Source of the DNA: Euzebya tangerina
Lineage (GTDB): Bacteria; Actinomycetota; Nitriliruptoria; Euzebyales; Euzebyaceae
Reading direction: 5' to 3'
Assembly (NCBI RefSeq): GCF_003074135.1
Contig: NZ_PPDK01000001.1
Coordinates: 2,852,001 to 2,916,000, forward strand
DNA length: 64,000 nt
This document shows positions 31,510 to 39,651 of this stretch, piece by piece. The notes beneath the pieces are model-generated. The model searched no databases, was not told the origin of the DNA, and saw only the letters and a list, made by a program, of their open reading frames with translations. Numbering within the stretch: position 1 is the first letter of the stretch; each line of letters starts with the position of its first letter. The translations under genes were made by a program, and so were the position numbers.

Positions 31510-32402
31510 GGGGTCTTCTCGCCTCGTTGTTCGGTGAGTTCGGGAATCATGTCGGTCCCGGCGTAGTCCCGCCAGTACAGGAAGTCGGGTTCGCCGCGCT
31601 TCTCCTCCCGGGACCAGCGGAAGAACATCACGGCGATGATGCTCCACATGAACAGGCCACCGCCGATCTTCATGATCAGTCCGGCGATCTGGAGGTCAAC
31701 AACCGGTGTGATGGCCTCCCAGATCCGTGGGGCCGACGCGTAGGAGGTGTAGATGGCCGCGGAGGAGAACGTCAGGAACGATGCCGGCACGGTCGGCACG
31801 ATCGAGTGGCTGAACAGGTAGGCCATGCGGCCGAGGTAGCTGTAGTGCGGCAGCTCCGGCAATGGGGAGAAGACCGGCCACCACATCAGCAGGCCGACCA
31901 GCACCCACATGACGTGGGTGAAGAGGTGGAACAGGCCGTTGGTCACGCTCGTGTCCACCCACAGGGGCGTGTGGGCGATCGCCACGAAGGTGTTGACCAG
32001 CACGATCGCTGGCAGGGGTTTGGTGGCCGCGCGAACGATGCGCGTCAGACGTGGTGTCAGCAGCGCCCGGAACAGCCACGCCGGTGTCCCGAGCAGCAGC
32101 AGCGGCGCGGCGGCCAACTGGAACAGCAGGTGCTGCACCATGTGGACGCTGTAGAGGTAGTCCTCGCCCAGGCTGTGGATCGGCCAGCTGCCGCCGATGA
32201 GGAACAGCATGACGCCGCCGTAGAACATGGCCTTCTGCTGCCGCGTGGCAAAGCCGGTGCGGCGCAGATGGGCGGGGGCGTGCGTCGGCCCCAGGGTGCT
32301 CAGCAGGTAGGCGTAGCCACCTGCGAGCAGGACGACCAGCAGCAGGATGTCCGGGAAGAACTGGAACCTGACCGCGGTGGAGAACTCGACGGGAGGGGGC
32401 AT
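31506..32402 (-). CDS. ctaG: Cytochrome c oxidase assembly protein CtaG (caa3 type)
   Basis: This 298-residue multi-span protein has about seven hydrophobic helices and family signatures: KAMFYGGVMLFLIGGSWPIHSLGEDYLYSVHMVQHLLFQ (about residues 55-95), a WVDTSVTNGLFHLFTHVMWVLVGLLMWWP stretch and the C-terminal GGGLFMW.I...FF.W. The conserved histidines likely bind copper for Cu-centre assembly, as proposed for caa3-type CtaG. It overlaps ctaF by 1 base and the cupredoxin gene by 4. Confidence 0.92.
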   Translation of the reverse strand: MPPPVEFSTAVRFQFFPDILLLVVLLAGGYAYLLSTLGPTHAPAHLRRTGFATRQQKAMFYGGVMLFLIGGSWPIHSLGEDYLYSVHMVQHLLFQLAAAPLLLLGTPAWLFRALLTPRLTRIVRAATKPLPAIVLVNTFVAIAHTPLWVDTSVTNGLFHLFTHVMWVLVGLLMWWPVFSPLPELPHYSYLGRMAYLFSHSIVPTVPASFLTFSSAAIYTSYASAPRIWEAITPVVDLQIAGLIMKIGGGLFMWSIIAVMFFRWSREEKRGEPDFLYWRDYAGTDMIPELTEQRGEKTP

Positions 32403-32743
32403 CAGAACCCCTGGGGGTCCAGTCCGTTGCTGCCGAGGAACCAGTCAGCTGCGACGACCGCGAAGATGACGGCTGCCAATGCCAGGCCTCCCACGAACAT
32501 GCGCCGCAGCGCTGGGTGATCGAAGCGCAGGTGCATGAACCAGGCACCCACCAGAACGAACTTACCGAGGGTGAGGATGATCAGCGAGGGCGTGGTCACG
32601 GCCCGGCCCAGTGACTCGCGGAAGACGTAGAGGAGGACCTCGACGGTCGTCATGACGGCCAGGATCCCGGCGATCTGCAGGTAGGCGCCGCGGGATGGGC
32701 CGTGGTGCTCCTGCTCGGTGTCGTCGGCGGTTTGTTGAGCCAT
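32402..32743 (-). CDS. ctaF: Cytochrome c oxidase subunit IV (prokaryotic type)
   Basis: This 113-residue protein has three spans (about residues 22-44, 51-70 and 82-102) with the family pattern TTVEVLLYVFRESLG...LGKFVLVGAWFMHLRFDH. It stabilises the oxidase core. It sits 22 bases after subunit III, and its stop overlaps the ctaG start. Confidence 0.9.
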   Translation of the reverse strand: MAQQTADDTEQEHHGPSRGAYLQIAGILAVMTTVEVLLYVFRESLGRAVTTPSLIILTLGKFVLVGAWFMHLRFDHPALRRMFVGGLALAAVIFAVVAADWFLGSNGLDPQGF

Positions 32744-32765
32744 GGGGTTTGGTCCTGTCCCGCCG

Positions 32766-33383
32766 CTAGCCGACGGGGATGAGGTAGATGACGGTGAAGA
32801 TCACGATCCACACGATGTCGACGAAGTGCCAGTACAGGCCAACCAGTTCGACGGTCTCGAGGTGCTTGTCGGCGGTGATGCCGCCCCGCAGGGACAGTGC
32901 CCAGAGCGCCACCAGCATCACCACCCCGACGGTGACGTGAACGCCGTGGAAGCCGGTCAGCATGAAGAACGAGACGCTGAAGGGGCTCGTTTCGAGCTTG
33001 AAGCCCTCCTCCACGAAGAAGGCGAACTCATACATCTGGCCGGCCAGGAAGACCATGCCCATCAGCGCGGTGGCCAACGTCCAGGTCTGGAAGGCCCGCA
33101 TGTCCCGGCGCTGCAGCGCGTCCAGCGCCAGCACCATGCCGAGCGAGGACATCAGCAGGATGAACGTCGAGGCCGAGGTGAACGGGATGTCGAAGACGTC
33201 GAACGCGGTGAGCCCGTCGTTCGTCCGATTCAGGTAGAGCAGGTAGGTCGCGATCATCGCGCCGAAGAACAGGCACTCCGACCCGATGAAGGTCCACATG
33301 CCCAACTTCTCGTTGGACATGCCGAGGTTGGTGGTGTGGCCGTGATCGGCCGCCGCGTGGTCGGCTGCGTCCACGGTGCTCAT
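32766..33383 (-). CDS. ctaE: Cytochrome c oxidase subunit III
   Basis: This 206-residue protein has five predicted helices, the compact bacterial form of COX3. Motifs include SNEKLGMWTFIGSECLFFGAMIATYLLY near residue 24, the GMVFLAGQMYEF region, FFMLTGFHGVHVTVGV near 135 and a LYWHFVDIVWIVIFTVIYL C-terminus. It starts at the ATG at 33383, overlapping the ctaD stop by one base. The much longer in-frame extension to 34268 is a shadow of ctaD. Confidence 0.94.
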   Translation of the reverse strand: MSTVDAADHAAADHGHTTNLGMSNEKLGMWTFIGSECLFFGAMIATYLLYLNRTNDGLTAFDVFDIPFTSASTFILLMSSLGMVLALDALQRRDMRAFQTWTLATALMGMVFLAGQMYEFAFFVEEGFKLETSPFSVSFFMLTGFHGVHVTVGVVMLVALWALSLRGGITADKHLETVELVGLYWHFVDIVWIVIFTVIYLIPVG

Positions 33384-35356
33384 CAGTGGTGCTCCTCTGC
33401 GGAGGGCTCCAACGCCCAGCCGAGCATCGAGCCGAACGTGAGGATGCCACCGACCGCGAAGAAGGCGGTCATCGTCAGACGGTCCTCGAAGAAGACGCCG
33501 TAGGCCGCGATCGGCAGACCGAGCGAGAGTAGCAACGGGAACCACGACGGATCCGGCATGTGGATGCCGAGTTCCTTCGCGGTCTTGCCGCTCACCTTGT
33601 CGCCGTAGGGGCCACCGGGGTTCTCGTCGTCGGCCCCGCCGGCCGCGACCCGGACGGGTGTGCCGGAGTCGTCGGAGGCGTACTTGCGATACCACAACTC
33701 GTCGTTGTCGCTGATCTGGGGGATCTGGTCGAAGTTGTGGACTGGTGGTGGGGAGGAGGTCAGCCACTCCACGCTCCGTGCATCCCACGGGTCCGCGCCG
33801 GCGGGCGGGTTGTTGCGCGAGAGGAAGATGTTGGCCACGAAGATCAGGAAGGAAACCCCGATCACGAGGGCCCCGAGTCCGACGACCGCGTTCCACACGT
33901 TCCAGCCCATGCCGTCGGCGTAGGTGTAGTAGCGACGGGGCATGCCGTTCAGACCCAGGAAGTGCATCGGGCCGAAGGTCAGGTTGAAGCCGACCAGCAT
34001 CGACCAGAAGTGGATCTTGCCGATCCGTTCGTTGAGCAGCTTGCCGAAGACCTTGGGGTACCAGAAGTAGATGCCACCGAAGAGTCCGAACAGTGCCCCA
34101 CCGAAGAGGACGTAGTGGAAGTGGGCGACCACGTAATAGGTGTCGTGCTGCTGGGTGTCGTGGGGGACCAGGGAGTGCGTGACCCCGGAGAGGCCGCCGA
34201 TGGTGAACATCGACACCAGCCCGATCGCGAACAGCATCGGGGTGGTGAACCGGATCTGCCCACCCCACATCGTGCCCAGCCAGTTGAAGATCTTGATGCC
34301 GGTCGGGACCGCGATGAGCATGGTGGCGATGCCGAAGGCGGAGTCAGCGACCGGGCCGAGGCCGGCGGTGAACATGTGGTGGGCCCACACACCCCAGCCG
34401 AGGAAGCCGATGGCGATCCCGCTGAACACGATCGCGGAGTAGCCGAACAGCGGCTTGCGGCTGAACACCGGGAGGATCTCGGAGACGATCCCGAACGCCG
34501 GCAGGATCATGATGTAGACCTCTGGATGCCCGAAGAGCCAGAACATGTGCTCCCACAGGACGGGGTCGCCACCGTTGAGCGGGTCGAAGAAGGGACCGGC
34601 GAAGCGGACCTGGAACATCATCTGCCACAGCGCGATCCCGATGATCGGCATGGCGAACAGCAGCAGGAACGCGACGACGAAGCTCATCCAGGTGAACACC
34701 GGCATGCGCATCATCGTCATGCCCGGTGCGCGCATGTTGAGCACCGTCACGATGAAGTTGACGGCACTGGCCAGCGATGCCACACCGGCGATCTGCAGGC
34801 CCATCGAGTAGAACAGCGTCCTCGACTGCTGGATCGCCACCGCGTCGGCCGCGAGGTTCCCGGCCGGGTCGGGACCGACCAGCGCCTGGGGGAAGTAGGA
34901 GACCCAGGAGCTGTTCGGCGCACCCTCGAACAGGAACGAGCTGTAGACGAAGAGGCCCGCAACGATCCAGATCCACAGACTCACCGCGTTGATCCGCGGG
35001 AACGCGACGTCACGCGCCCCGATCTGCAGCGGGAGCAGGTAGTTGATGAAGGCGGCGCCCAGCGGCATCACCACGAAGAAGACCATCGTCAGGCCGTGCA
35101 TCGTGAAGATCTGGTTGTAGGCATCCGCCGACAGGACCTCACCGTTGGGTGTGGCCAGCTGCGCGCGGATCAGGAGCGCCTCCAGACCTCCGACGACGAA
35201 GAAGATCAGCGCCCCAACGCCGTACATGATGCCGATCCGCTTGTGATCGACCGTCGTCAACCACGAGACCACGCCCGTGGTCTTGGTCGGGCGCGGGAAG
35301 ATGCCGCGACGACGTGGGCGGGTCGCGGTCTCCGGGTTCTCTGCGATGGCGGTCAC
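33383..35356 (-). CDS. ctaD: Cytochrome c oxidase subunit I (A1-type heme-copper oxidase)
   Basis: In this 657-residue catalytic subunit the low-spin heme ligand candidate is H87 (FTMHGLT), with H414 as partner. CuB ligands are H277, H326 and H327, the cross-link Tyr is Y281 and the D-channel glutamate is E279 (GHPEVY). H412 (AHFHYVL) should ligate the high-spin heme. A C-terminal extension of about 100 residues reaches two further spans, typical of caa3/SoxM-type subunit I. The presence of E279 makes it an A1-type proton pump. It is the second gene of the operon, 3 bases after ctaC. Confidence 0.96.
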   Translation of the reverse strand: MTAIAENPETATRPRRRGIFPRPTKTTGVVSWLTTVDHKRIGIMYGVGALIFFVVGGLEALLIRAQLATPNGEVLSADAYNQIFTMHGLTMVFFVVMPLGAAFINYLLPLQIGARDVAFPRINAVSLWIWIVAGLFVYSSFLFEGAPNSSWVSYFPQALVGPDPAGNLAADAVAIQQSRTLFYSMGLQIAGVASLASAVNFIVTVLNMRAPGMTMMRMPVFTWMSFVVAFLLLFAMPIIGIALWQMMFQVRFAGPFFDPLNGGDPVLWEHMFWLFGHPEVYIMILPAFGIVSEILPVFSRKPLFGYSAIVFSGIAIGFLGWGVWAHHMFTAGLGPVADSAFGIATMLIAVPTGIKIFNWLGTMWGGQIRFTTPMLFAIGLVSMFTIGGLSGVTHSLVPHDTQQHDTYYVVAHFHYVLFGGALFGLFGGIYFWYPKVFGKLLNERIGKIHFWSMLVGFNLTFGPMHFLGLNGMPRRYYTYADGMGWNVWNAVVGLGALVIGVSFLIFVANIFLSRNNPPAGADPWDARSVEWLTSSPPPVHNFDQIPQISDNDELWYRKYASDDSGTPVRVAAGGADDENPGGPYGDKVSGKTAKELGIHMPDPSWFPLLLSLGLPIAAYGVFFEDRLTMTAFFAVGGILTFGSMLGWALEPSAEEHH

Positions 35357-35359
35357 GCG

Positions 35360-36547
35360 TTACTCCAAGGTTGCGAGGTAGGCGATGATGGCGTCGAGTT
35401 GCTCACCGTTGATCGGCTCGCCGTCGACCTGAGTGGCCGGCATGTGGGAGCCGGGTTTGATCCCCGATGAGTTGCGGATCCACGCACGCAGGTTCTCCAT
35501 GGCCTCGTCCGGGTTCTCCACCTGGTCCCCGAACGGTGAGTCGAAGATGTAGCCGGCGAAGGCCTCACGGGCGGCGAAGTGCGTCAGGTCCGGCCCGACG
35601 CGCGAGGGGTTGTCGGGATCGACGTCAGGGTGCCCCGTGATGTTGTGACAGCCGATGCACGCGCCGGTGACGAACAGCTCCTGCCCCTGGGTGACCAACT
35701 CGTCCTCGGCCAGTGGTGCCGGCTCCTGCTGCGAGGCCACCCAGGCCTCGTAGTCCTCGGGAGCGTGCGCGATCACCGTGAAGCGCATGTTGGCGTGCGA
35801 CAGGCCGCAGAACTCCGCGCAGTTCCCCGGATAGATCCCCGGTTCGTCGGCCTGGATGCGCATCTCGCGGATGGCACCCGGCACGTAGTCGCGCTTCCCG
35901 GCGAGCGAGGGCACCCAGAAGGAGTGCAGCACCGGTGCGTGGCCGTACACGTTGGTGTTGCCCGGCTCGGAGCCGTCCAGCCGGATGTAGATGTCGCGTC
36001 CGGTCGGGATGTGCAGCTCCGAGGCCGTCCAGATCCCGGCCTCCTCGTAGCGGAACTCCCACCAGTACTGCTTGCCGACCACATCGATCATCAGGGCGTC
36101 GGGGTCCGGCTCGCGGGCCAGGTCGAAGATGGTCCTGACGGTGGGCACGGCGATCACGACCAGGATGAGCGCAGGGATGATCGTCCAGACGATCTCCAGG
36201 CGGGTGTTGCCGTGCGTCTGGACCGGCAGCTCCTCCTGCCCCTTGTCCCGGAACCGGACGATGATGTAGGCCAGCCCGGCGAAGACGAACACGAACACGC
36301 CGATGGCGATCGGATACGCCAGGTCCCACAGGGCGTCCTGGTCGGCGGCGACGGGGCCCAGGGGTTGGAGCGCATCGGCCGGCAGTTCACGCCCGGGGTC
36401 TGGGCCCGGGATGTTCGCGGTGGGGCTCCCGTCGAAGTCACGGGAGCACCCGGCCAGCACGCCGGAGAGCAGCCCGACCGCCAGGAGCAGTCGTACCCGC
36501 GCGGACGACAGGTGTCCTCCGAGCCGGCTGAGCGAGGCAGGCCTCAT
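35360..36547 (-). CDS. ctaC: Cytochrome c oxidase subunit II fused to cytochrome c (caa3 type)
   Basis: This 395-residue protein has a lipoprotein signal (LAGC, C34), two spans (about 78-98 and 118-138), and a CuA cupredoxin domain with ligands H208, C243, E245 carbonyl, C247, H251 and M254. A C-terminal class-I cytochrome c follows, with heme attachment C297-x2-C300-H301 and a likely axial Met in GSHMPATQ. The fusion lets the complex accept electrons without soluble cytochrome c. It is the first gene of the oxidase operon, and the divergent region 36548-36749 contains two inverted repeats. Confidence 0.95.
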   Translation of the reverse strand: MRPASLSRLGGHLSSARVRLLLAVGLLSGVLAGCSRDFDGSPTANIPGPDPGRELPADALQPLGPVAADQDALWDLAYPIAIGVFVFVFAGLAYIIVRFRDKGQEELPVQTHGNTRLEIVWTIIPALILVVIAVPTVRTIFDLAREPDPDALMIDVVGKQYWWEFRYEEAGIWTASELHIPTGRDIYIRLDGSEPGNTNVYGHAPVLHSFWVPSLAGKRDYVPGAIREMRIQADEPGIYPGNCAEFCGLSHANMRFTVIAHAPEDYEAWVASQQEPAPLAEDELVTQGQELFVTGACIGCHNITGHPDVDPDNPSRVGPDLTHFAAREAFAGYIFDSPFGDQVENPDEAMENLRAWIRNSSGIKPGSHMPATQVDGEPINGEQLDAIIAYLATLE

Positions 36548-36587
36548 GGTGTGGGACGTCTCCTAGAGGGGTTGGCGGGAGCTTTGC

Positions 36588-36644
36588 GTCGGCTTTGCGG
36601 GCCGACCATAGGGGATCTCGACGGTTGGTCAGCAGTTGACCGAC
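36588..36644. promoter_or_regulatory. Inverted repeats between oxidase operon and two-component genes
   Basis: GTCGGC (36588-36593) with GCCGAC (36601-36606), and GTTGGTCA (36624-36631) with TGACCGAC (36637-36644, one mismatch), lie in the divergent gap. They are candidate operators for ctaC or for the histidine kinase gene, possibly bound by the neighbouring response regulator. No -10/-35 pair is assigned. Confidence 0.35.
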
Positions 36645-36749
36645 GGCATCGAGGCAGATTGTGGCACACGGGCCTGGTCATCGCCCAACGGCACGGACAG
36701 CCGCCGTCGCCCAGGATTCCGTTGTGACCGGCGTATCCTCGACGCTGCG

Positions 36750-38036
36750 ATGGACTCCTCCGTTGATGCAGCCCTGGGCAGGGTGGCGCTGGTCCTGCGA
36801 TCGATCGGTGCCGTGTGGATGGTGCTCCTGGTCGCCGTGTACGGCTGGGCCGGGGATCTCGACGAGCCCGACATCGCGGTGTACGTCACCTCGCTCGGTG
36901 TGGCCTGGGCGATCCTGGCCTGGGTGACCGGGTGGATGCGCCATCCGCGCCGCGACCGGGACTGGCTGCTGCTCGCGACCGATCTCGGCGTTGCGGTGAC
37001 GGTGGTGCTCATCTCCGCCGCCGTGCAGGAGGACGTCGGGTACGTCGGGGGCTACCCCTTCGCCTCACTGGTCGTCGGGCTCGCGGCCGCCGGACGGCGC
37101 GGGGTGGTGGCCGCCGCGGCGACACTCAGCGTGGCAACACTCGCTGCGCTGGGGATCGGCGGCGTGAACCTCGGCGCCTTCGTGGTGGGACAGATCCTGC
37201 TGTACGTCCTCGGGGCAGCCGCGCTGGTGATGGGGACGGAGGTGCTGCGGTCCAACGAACGACGGGCCCGGCAGGCTGAGGCGGCACTGGTGATCGCTGA
37301 GGAGCGAGCGGCGACGGCCGCCCACCTGCACGACTCGGTGCTGCAGACCCTGGCGCTGATGCAACGTCGGGCAGACGCCCCGGCCACCGTCCGGACGCTG
37401 GCACGCCGACAGGAGCGCGAGCTCCGGGAGTGGCTCTTCCCGGACGGCGACGTACCGGCCAGCACGCCGACCACCGCAACGCAGACCGCGGAGCCGGACA
37501 CGGTGGAGCCGACCGAGGCGGCAGCGGAGGGATCCTCCGCTGGGTCGCCGCGGACCGGGGAAGCGGCCGTCAGCCTGCGCACGGCGCTCGAGCAGGCCGC
37601 GGAGGACGTCGAGGAGCGCTACGACGTGGCGATCCGAGTGGTCACCCTGGGACGGGTGGGCCACCTGACCGTGGCCACCGACCGTCGCTCGCCGGCCGGT
37701 TCGGTGGTGATGGCAGCGCGTGAGGCCATGGTCAACGCGGCCAAGCACGCCGGTATCGCCTCGGTCGACGTCTTCGCCGAGTCCGCCATCATGGCATCGT
37801 CGAACGGTTCGGCCCAGGCCGAGACCGCTGAGGAGCTGACCGTGTTCGTCAGAGACCGCGGTGTCGGCTTCGATCCCGAGGCGGTGCCCGAGCATCGGCA
37901 CGGTGTCCGCGGGTCGATCGTCGATCGGATGAGCCGAGCCGGCGGGTCGGCGACCATCACCTCGGCACCGGGCACCGGCACCGAGGTGGTCCTCCGGCTA
38001 CCGCTGCGAACCGCGAGCGAACAGGAACCCACGTGA
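36750..38036 (+). CDS. Membrane sensor histidine kinase (HisKA_3/LuxR-partner type)
   Basis: In this 428-residue protein about six spans fill residues 10-165. A short coiled linker is followed by a dimerisation box with the phospho-acceptor H194 in AAHLHDSVLQTLALM, then a variable acidic insert (about 230-285) and the HATPase domain. The HATPase has AMVNAAKHAG near 330, VRDRGVGFDP near 370 and HGVRGSIVDRM...GTGTEVVLRLPL at the end. The DxV-QTL box marks the NarX/DesK-like class that pairs with NarL-type regulators. The ATG at 36750 begins the first polar stretch before the spans. The stop overlaps the regulator's GTG. The sensed signal is unknown. Confidence 0.9.
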   Translation: MDSSVDAALGRVALVLRSIGAVWMVLLVAVYGWAGDLDEPDIAVYVTSLGVAWAILAWVTGWMRHPRRDRDWLLLATDLGVAVTVVLISAAVQEDVGYVGGYPFASLVVGLAAAGRRGVVAAAATLSVATLAALGIGGVNLGAFVVGQILLYVLGAAALVMGTEVLRSNERRARQAEAALVIAEERAATAAHLHDSVLQTLALMQRRADAPATVRTLARRQERELREWLFPDGDVPASTPTTATQTAEPDTVEPTEAAAEGSSAGSPRTGEAAVSLRTALEQAAEDVEERYDVAIRVVTLGRVGHLTVATDRRSPAGSVVMAAREAMVNAAKHAGIASVDVFAESAIMASSNGSAQAETAEELTVFVRDRGVGFDPEAVPEHRHGVRGSIVDRMSRAGGSATITSAPGTGTEVVLRLPLRTASEQEPT

Positions 38037-38677
38037 AGGACCGCCTCAAGGTGTACGTCGTGGACGACCACACGATCTTCCGATCGGGGCTGCGGAGCGA
38101 GATCGCCTCGCAGGTGTGGATATCGGGCGACGCCGGAACCGTCGACGGGGCGATCGAGGGCATCCTCGCCGACGACCCAGCCGTGGTCCTGCTGGACGTC
38201 CACCTGCCCGATGGCGGCGGTGCAGCCGTGATCGAGGGTGTCAGGCGGGCCGGCAACGAGCGTGCGGAGTTCCTGGCCCTCTCGGCCTCGGACTCCGCCG
38301 AGGACGTCGTGGCCATCATCCGCGCCGGCGCTCGCGGATACGTCACCAAGACCGTTCCGCCGGATGAGCTGGTGACCGCGATCCGGCGGGTCTCCGGTGG
38401 TGACGCGTACTTCTCACCGCAGCTGGCGGGCTACGTGCTGGACGCCTTCGCCCAGATCCCGGTCGTCCAGATCGAAGAGGAACTCGGCCAGCTGACCAAC
38501 CGTGAGCGCGAGGTCATGCAGCACCTCGCCCGTGGCTACACCTATGCCGAGATCGCCGAGACCCTGGTGATCTCCATCAAGACCGTCGAGACCCACGCCT
38601 CGAACGTCCTGCGCAAGCTGCAGCTATCGAACCGACACGAGCTGTCGAAGTGGGCGCACGACCGCAACATCACCTGA
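38033..38677 (+). CDS. NarL/LuxR-family response regulator
   Basis: In this 214-residue protein the receiver domain (about residues 5-120) has acidic D11-D12 and phospho-acceptor D55 (VVLLDVHLPDGGG), the switch Ser in LALSASD, and the conserved Lys in GYVTKTVPP. The C-terminal LuxR HTH spans about 150-210 (LTNREREVMQHLARGYTYAEIAETLVISIKTVETHASNVLRKL). It is coupled to the kinase by a GTGA overlap. Divergence from the caa3 operon makes respiration a plausible target, but that is inference. Confidence 0.93.
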   Translation: MKDRLKVYVVDDHTIFRSGLRSEIASQVWISGDAGTVDGAIEGILADDPAVVLLDVHLPDGGGAAVIEGVRRAGNERAEFLALSASDSAEDVVAIIRAGARGYVTKTVPPDELVTAIRRVSGGDAYFSPQLAGYVLDAFAQIPVVQIEEELGQLTNREREVMQHLARGYTYAEIAETLVISIKTVETHASNVLRKLQLSNRHELSKWAHDRNIT

Positions 38678-38724
38678 CGATTCGGCGCGGGTGACCGGAC
38701 CGACAGGCGGGGAGAGTTGCGGGC

Positions 38725-39579
38725 ATGCCCGAAGGTCACACCATCCATCGCCACGCCCGACTGCAGCGCAAGGTCCTGCAGAGCCAGCGGGTTCACGCCT
38801 GGTCGCCGCAGGGACGCTTCGACGACGGCGCGGCCCGCATCGATGGCCAGACCTGCCTGGATATCCAGGCCCACGGGAAGCACCTGCTGTACCACTGGGG
38901 CGACGACGGGGGCGACGGAGCGGGGCAGCCCAGCGGCGACGTCCTGCACGTCCACCTCGGCCTCTTCGGCAGGTTCCGCACCTTCCACGACGAGCCACCG
39001 CCACCCACCGACGGCACCCGGCTGGCGTTGCGCGTCGATCAGGGTGATGGTCAGGGCTCAACGATCTACCTCGCTGGCGCCACGATCGTGGATCTGGTCA
39101 CGCCGGAGGAGGTCCCCGACATCATCGACCGGCTCGGTCCGGACCCGCTCGACGCGGACGCCGACCCTACGCGGTTCTACCAGGCGCTCAGCCGCCGGAC
39201 GGTCCCGATCTGCGAGGCCCTGCTCGACCAGAAGGCGATCGCCGGCATCGGCAACGTCTACCGCGCCGAACTGCTCTTCCGCGCCGCCATCGACCCGAAC
39301 ACGCCGGCCGGTGAGATCACCGAGGCGCAGGCCACGGACCTGTGGGAGGATGCCGTGCACCTCCTGCGGCTGGGCGAGAAGAGTGGTCGGATCGTCACCG
39401 TCGAGCCAGACGATGTCGGCAGACGTCGCCGGTCGGACCTGCGGCGCGGCGAGCGCCTGTACGTCTACAAGCGGCATGACCGGCCGTGCCATCGCTGTGG
39501 GACGCCGATCGTGCAGTGGGAGCCGCGAAGCCGGACCATCTGGGCCTGCCCGGTGTGCCAGCAGACCCACGGGGGATGA
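38725..39579 (+). CDS. nei: Fpg/Nei-family DNA glycosylase (endonuclease VIII-like)
   Basis: This 284-residue protein removes oxidised bases and nicks the strand. It starts PEGHTIHR, with catalytic Pro2 and Glu3; the PEGHT form indicates the actinobacterial Nei/Nei2 type rather than Fpg (PELPE). A helix-two-turn-helix region includes LLDQKAIAGIGNVYRAELLFRA near residue 168-190. The zinc finger near the C-terminus has CHRCG and CPVCQ. It follows the response regulator by 47 bases and may share its transcript. Confidence 0.92.
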   Translation: MPEGHTIHRHARLQRKVLQSQRVHAWSPQGRFDDGAARIDGQTCLDIQAHGKHLLYHWGDDGGDGAGQPSGDVLHVHLGLFGRFRTFHDEPPPPTDGTRLALRVDQGDGQGSTIYLAGATIVDLVTPEEVPDIIDRLGPDPLDADADPTRFYQALSRRTVPICEALLDQKAIAGIGNVYRAELLFRAAIDPNTPAGEITEAQATDLWEDAVHLLRLGEKSGRIVTVEPDDVGRRRRSDLRRGERLYVYKRHDRPCHRCGTPIVQWEPRSRTIWACPVCQQTHGG

Positions 39580-39651
39580 CGGCGCGGGCAGCCCGACAGC
39601 CCTTGAGCCAGCGGTGCGGCCACATAGACTCCCCCGCGATCGACGACCGCT

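Noticed and set aside
33560-35470. 636-residue plus-strand frame opposite ctaD
   Set aside because: It is the antisense shadow of subunit I; its composition is His/Asp/Gly/Val-rich without domains.
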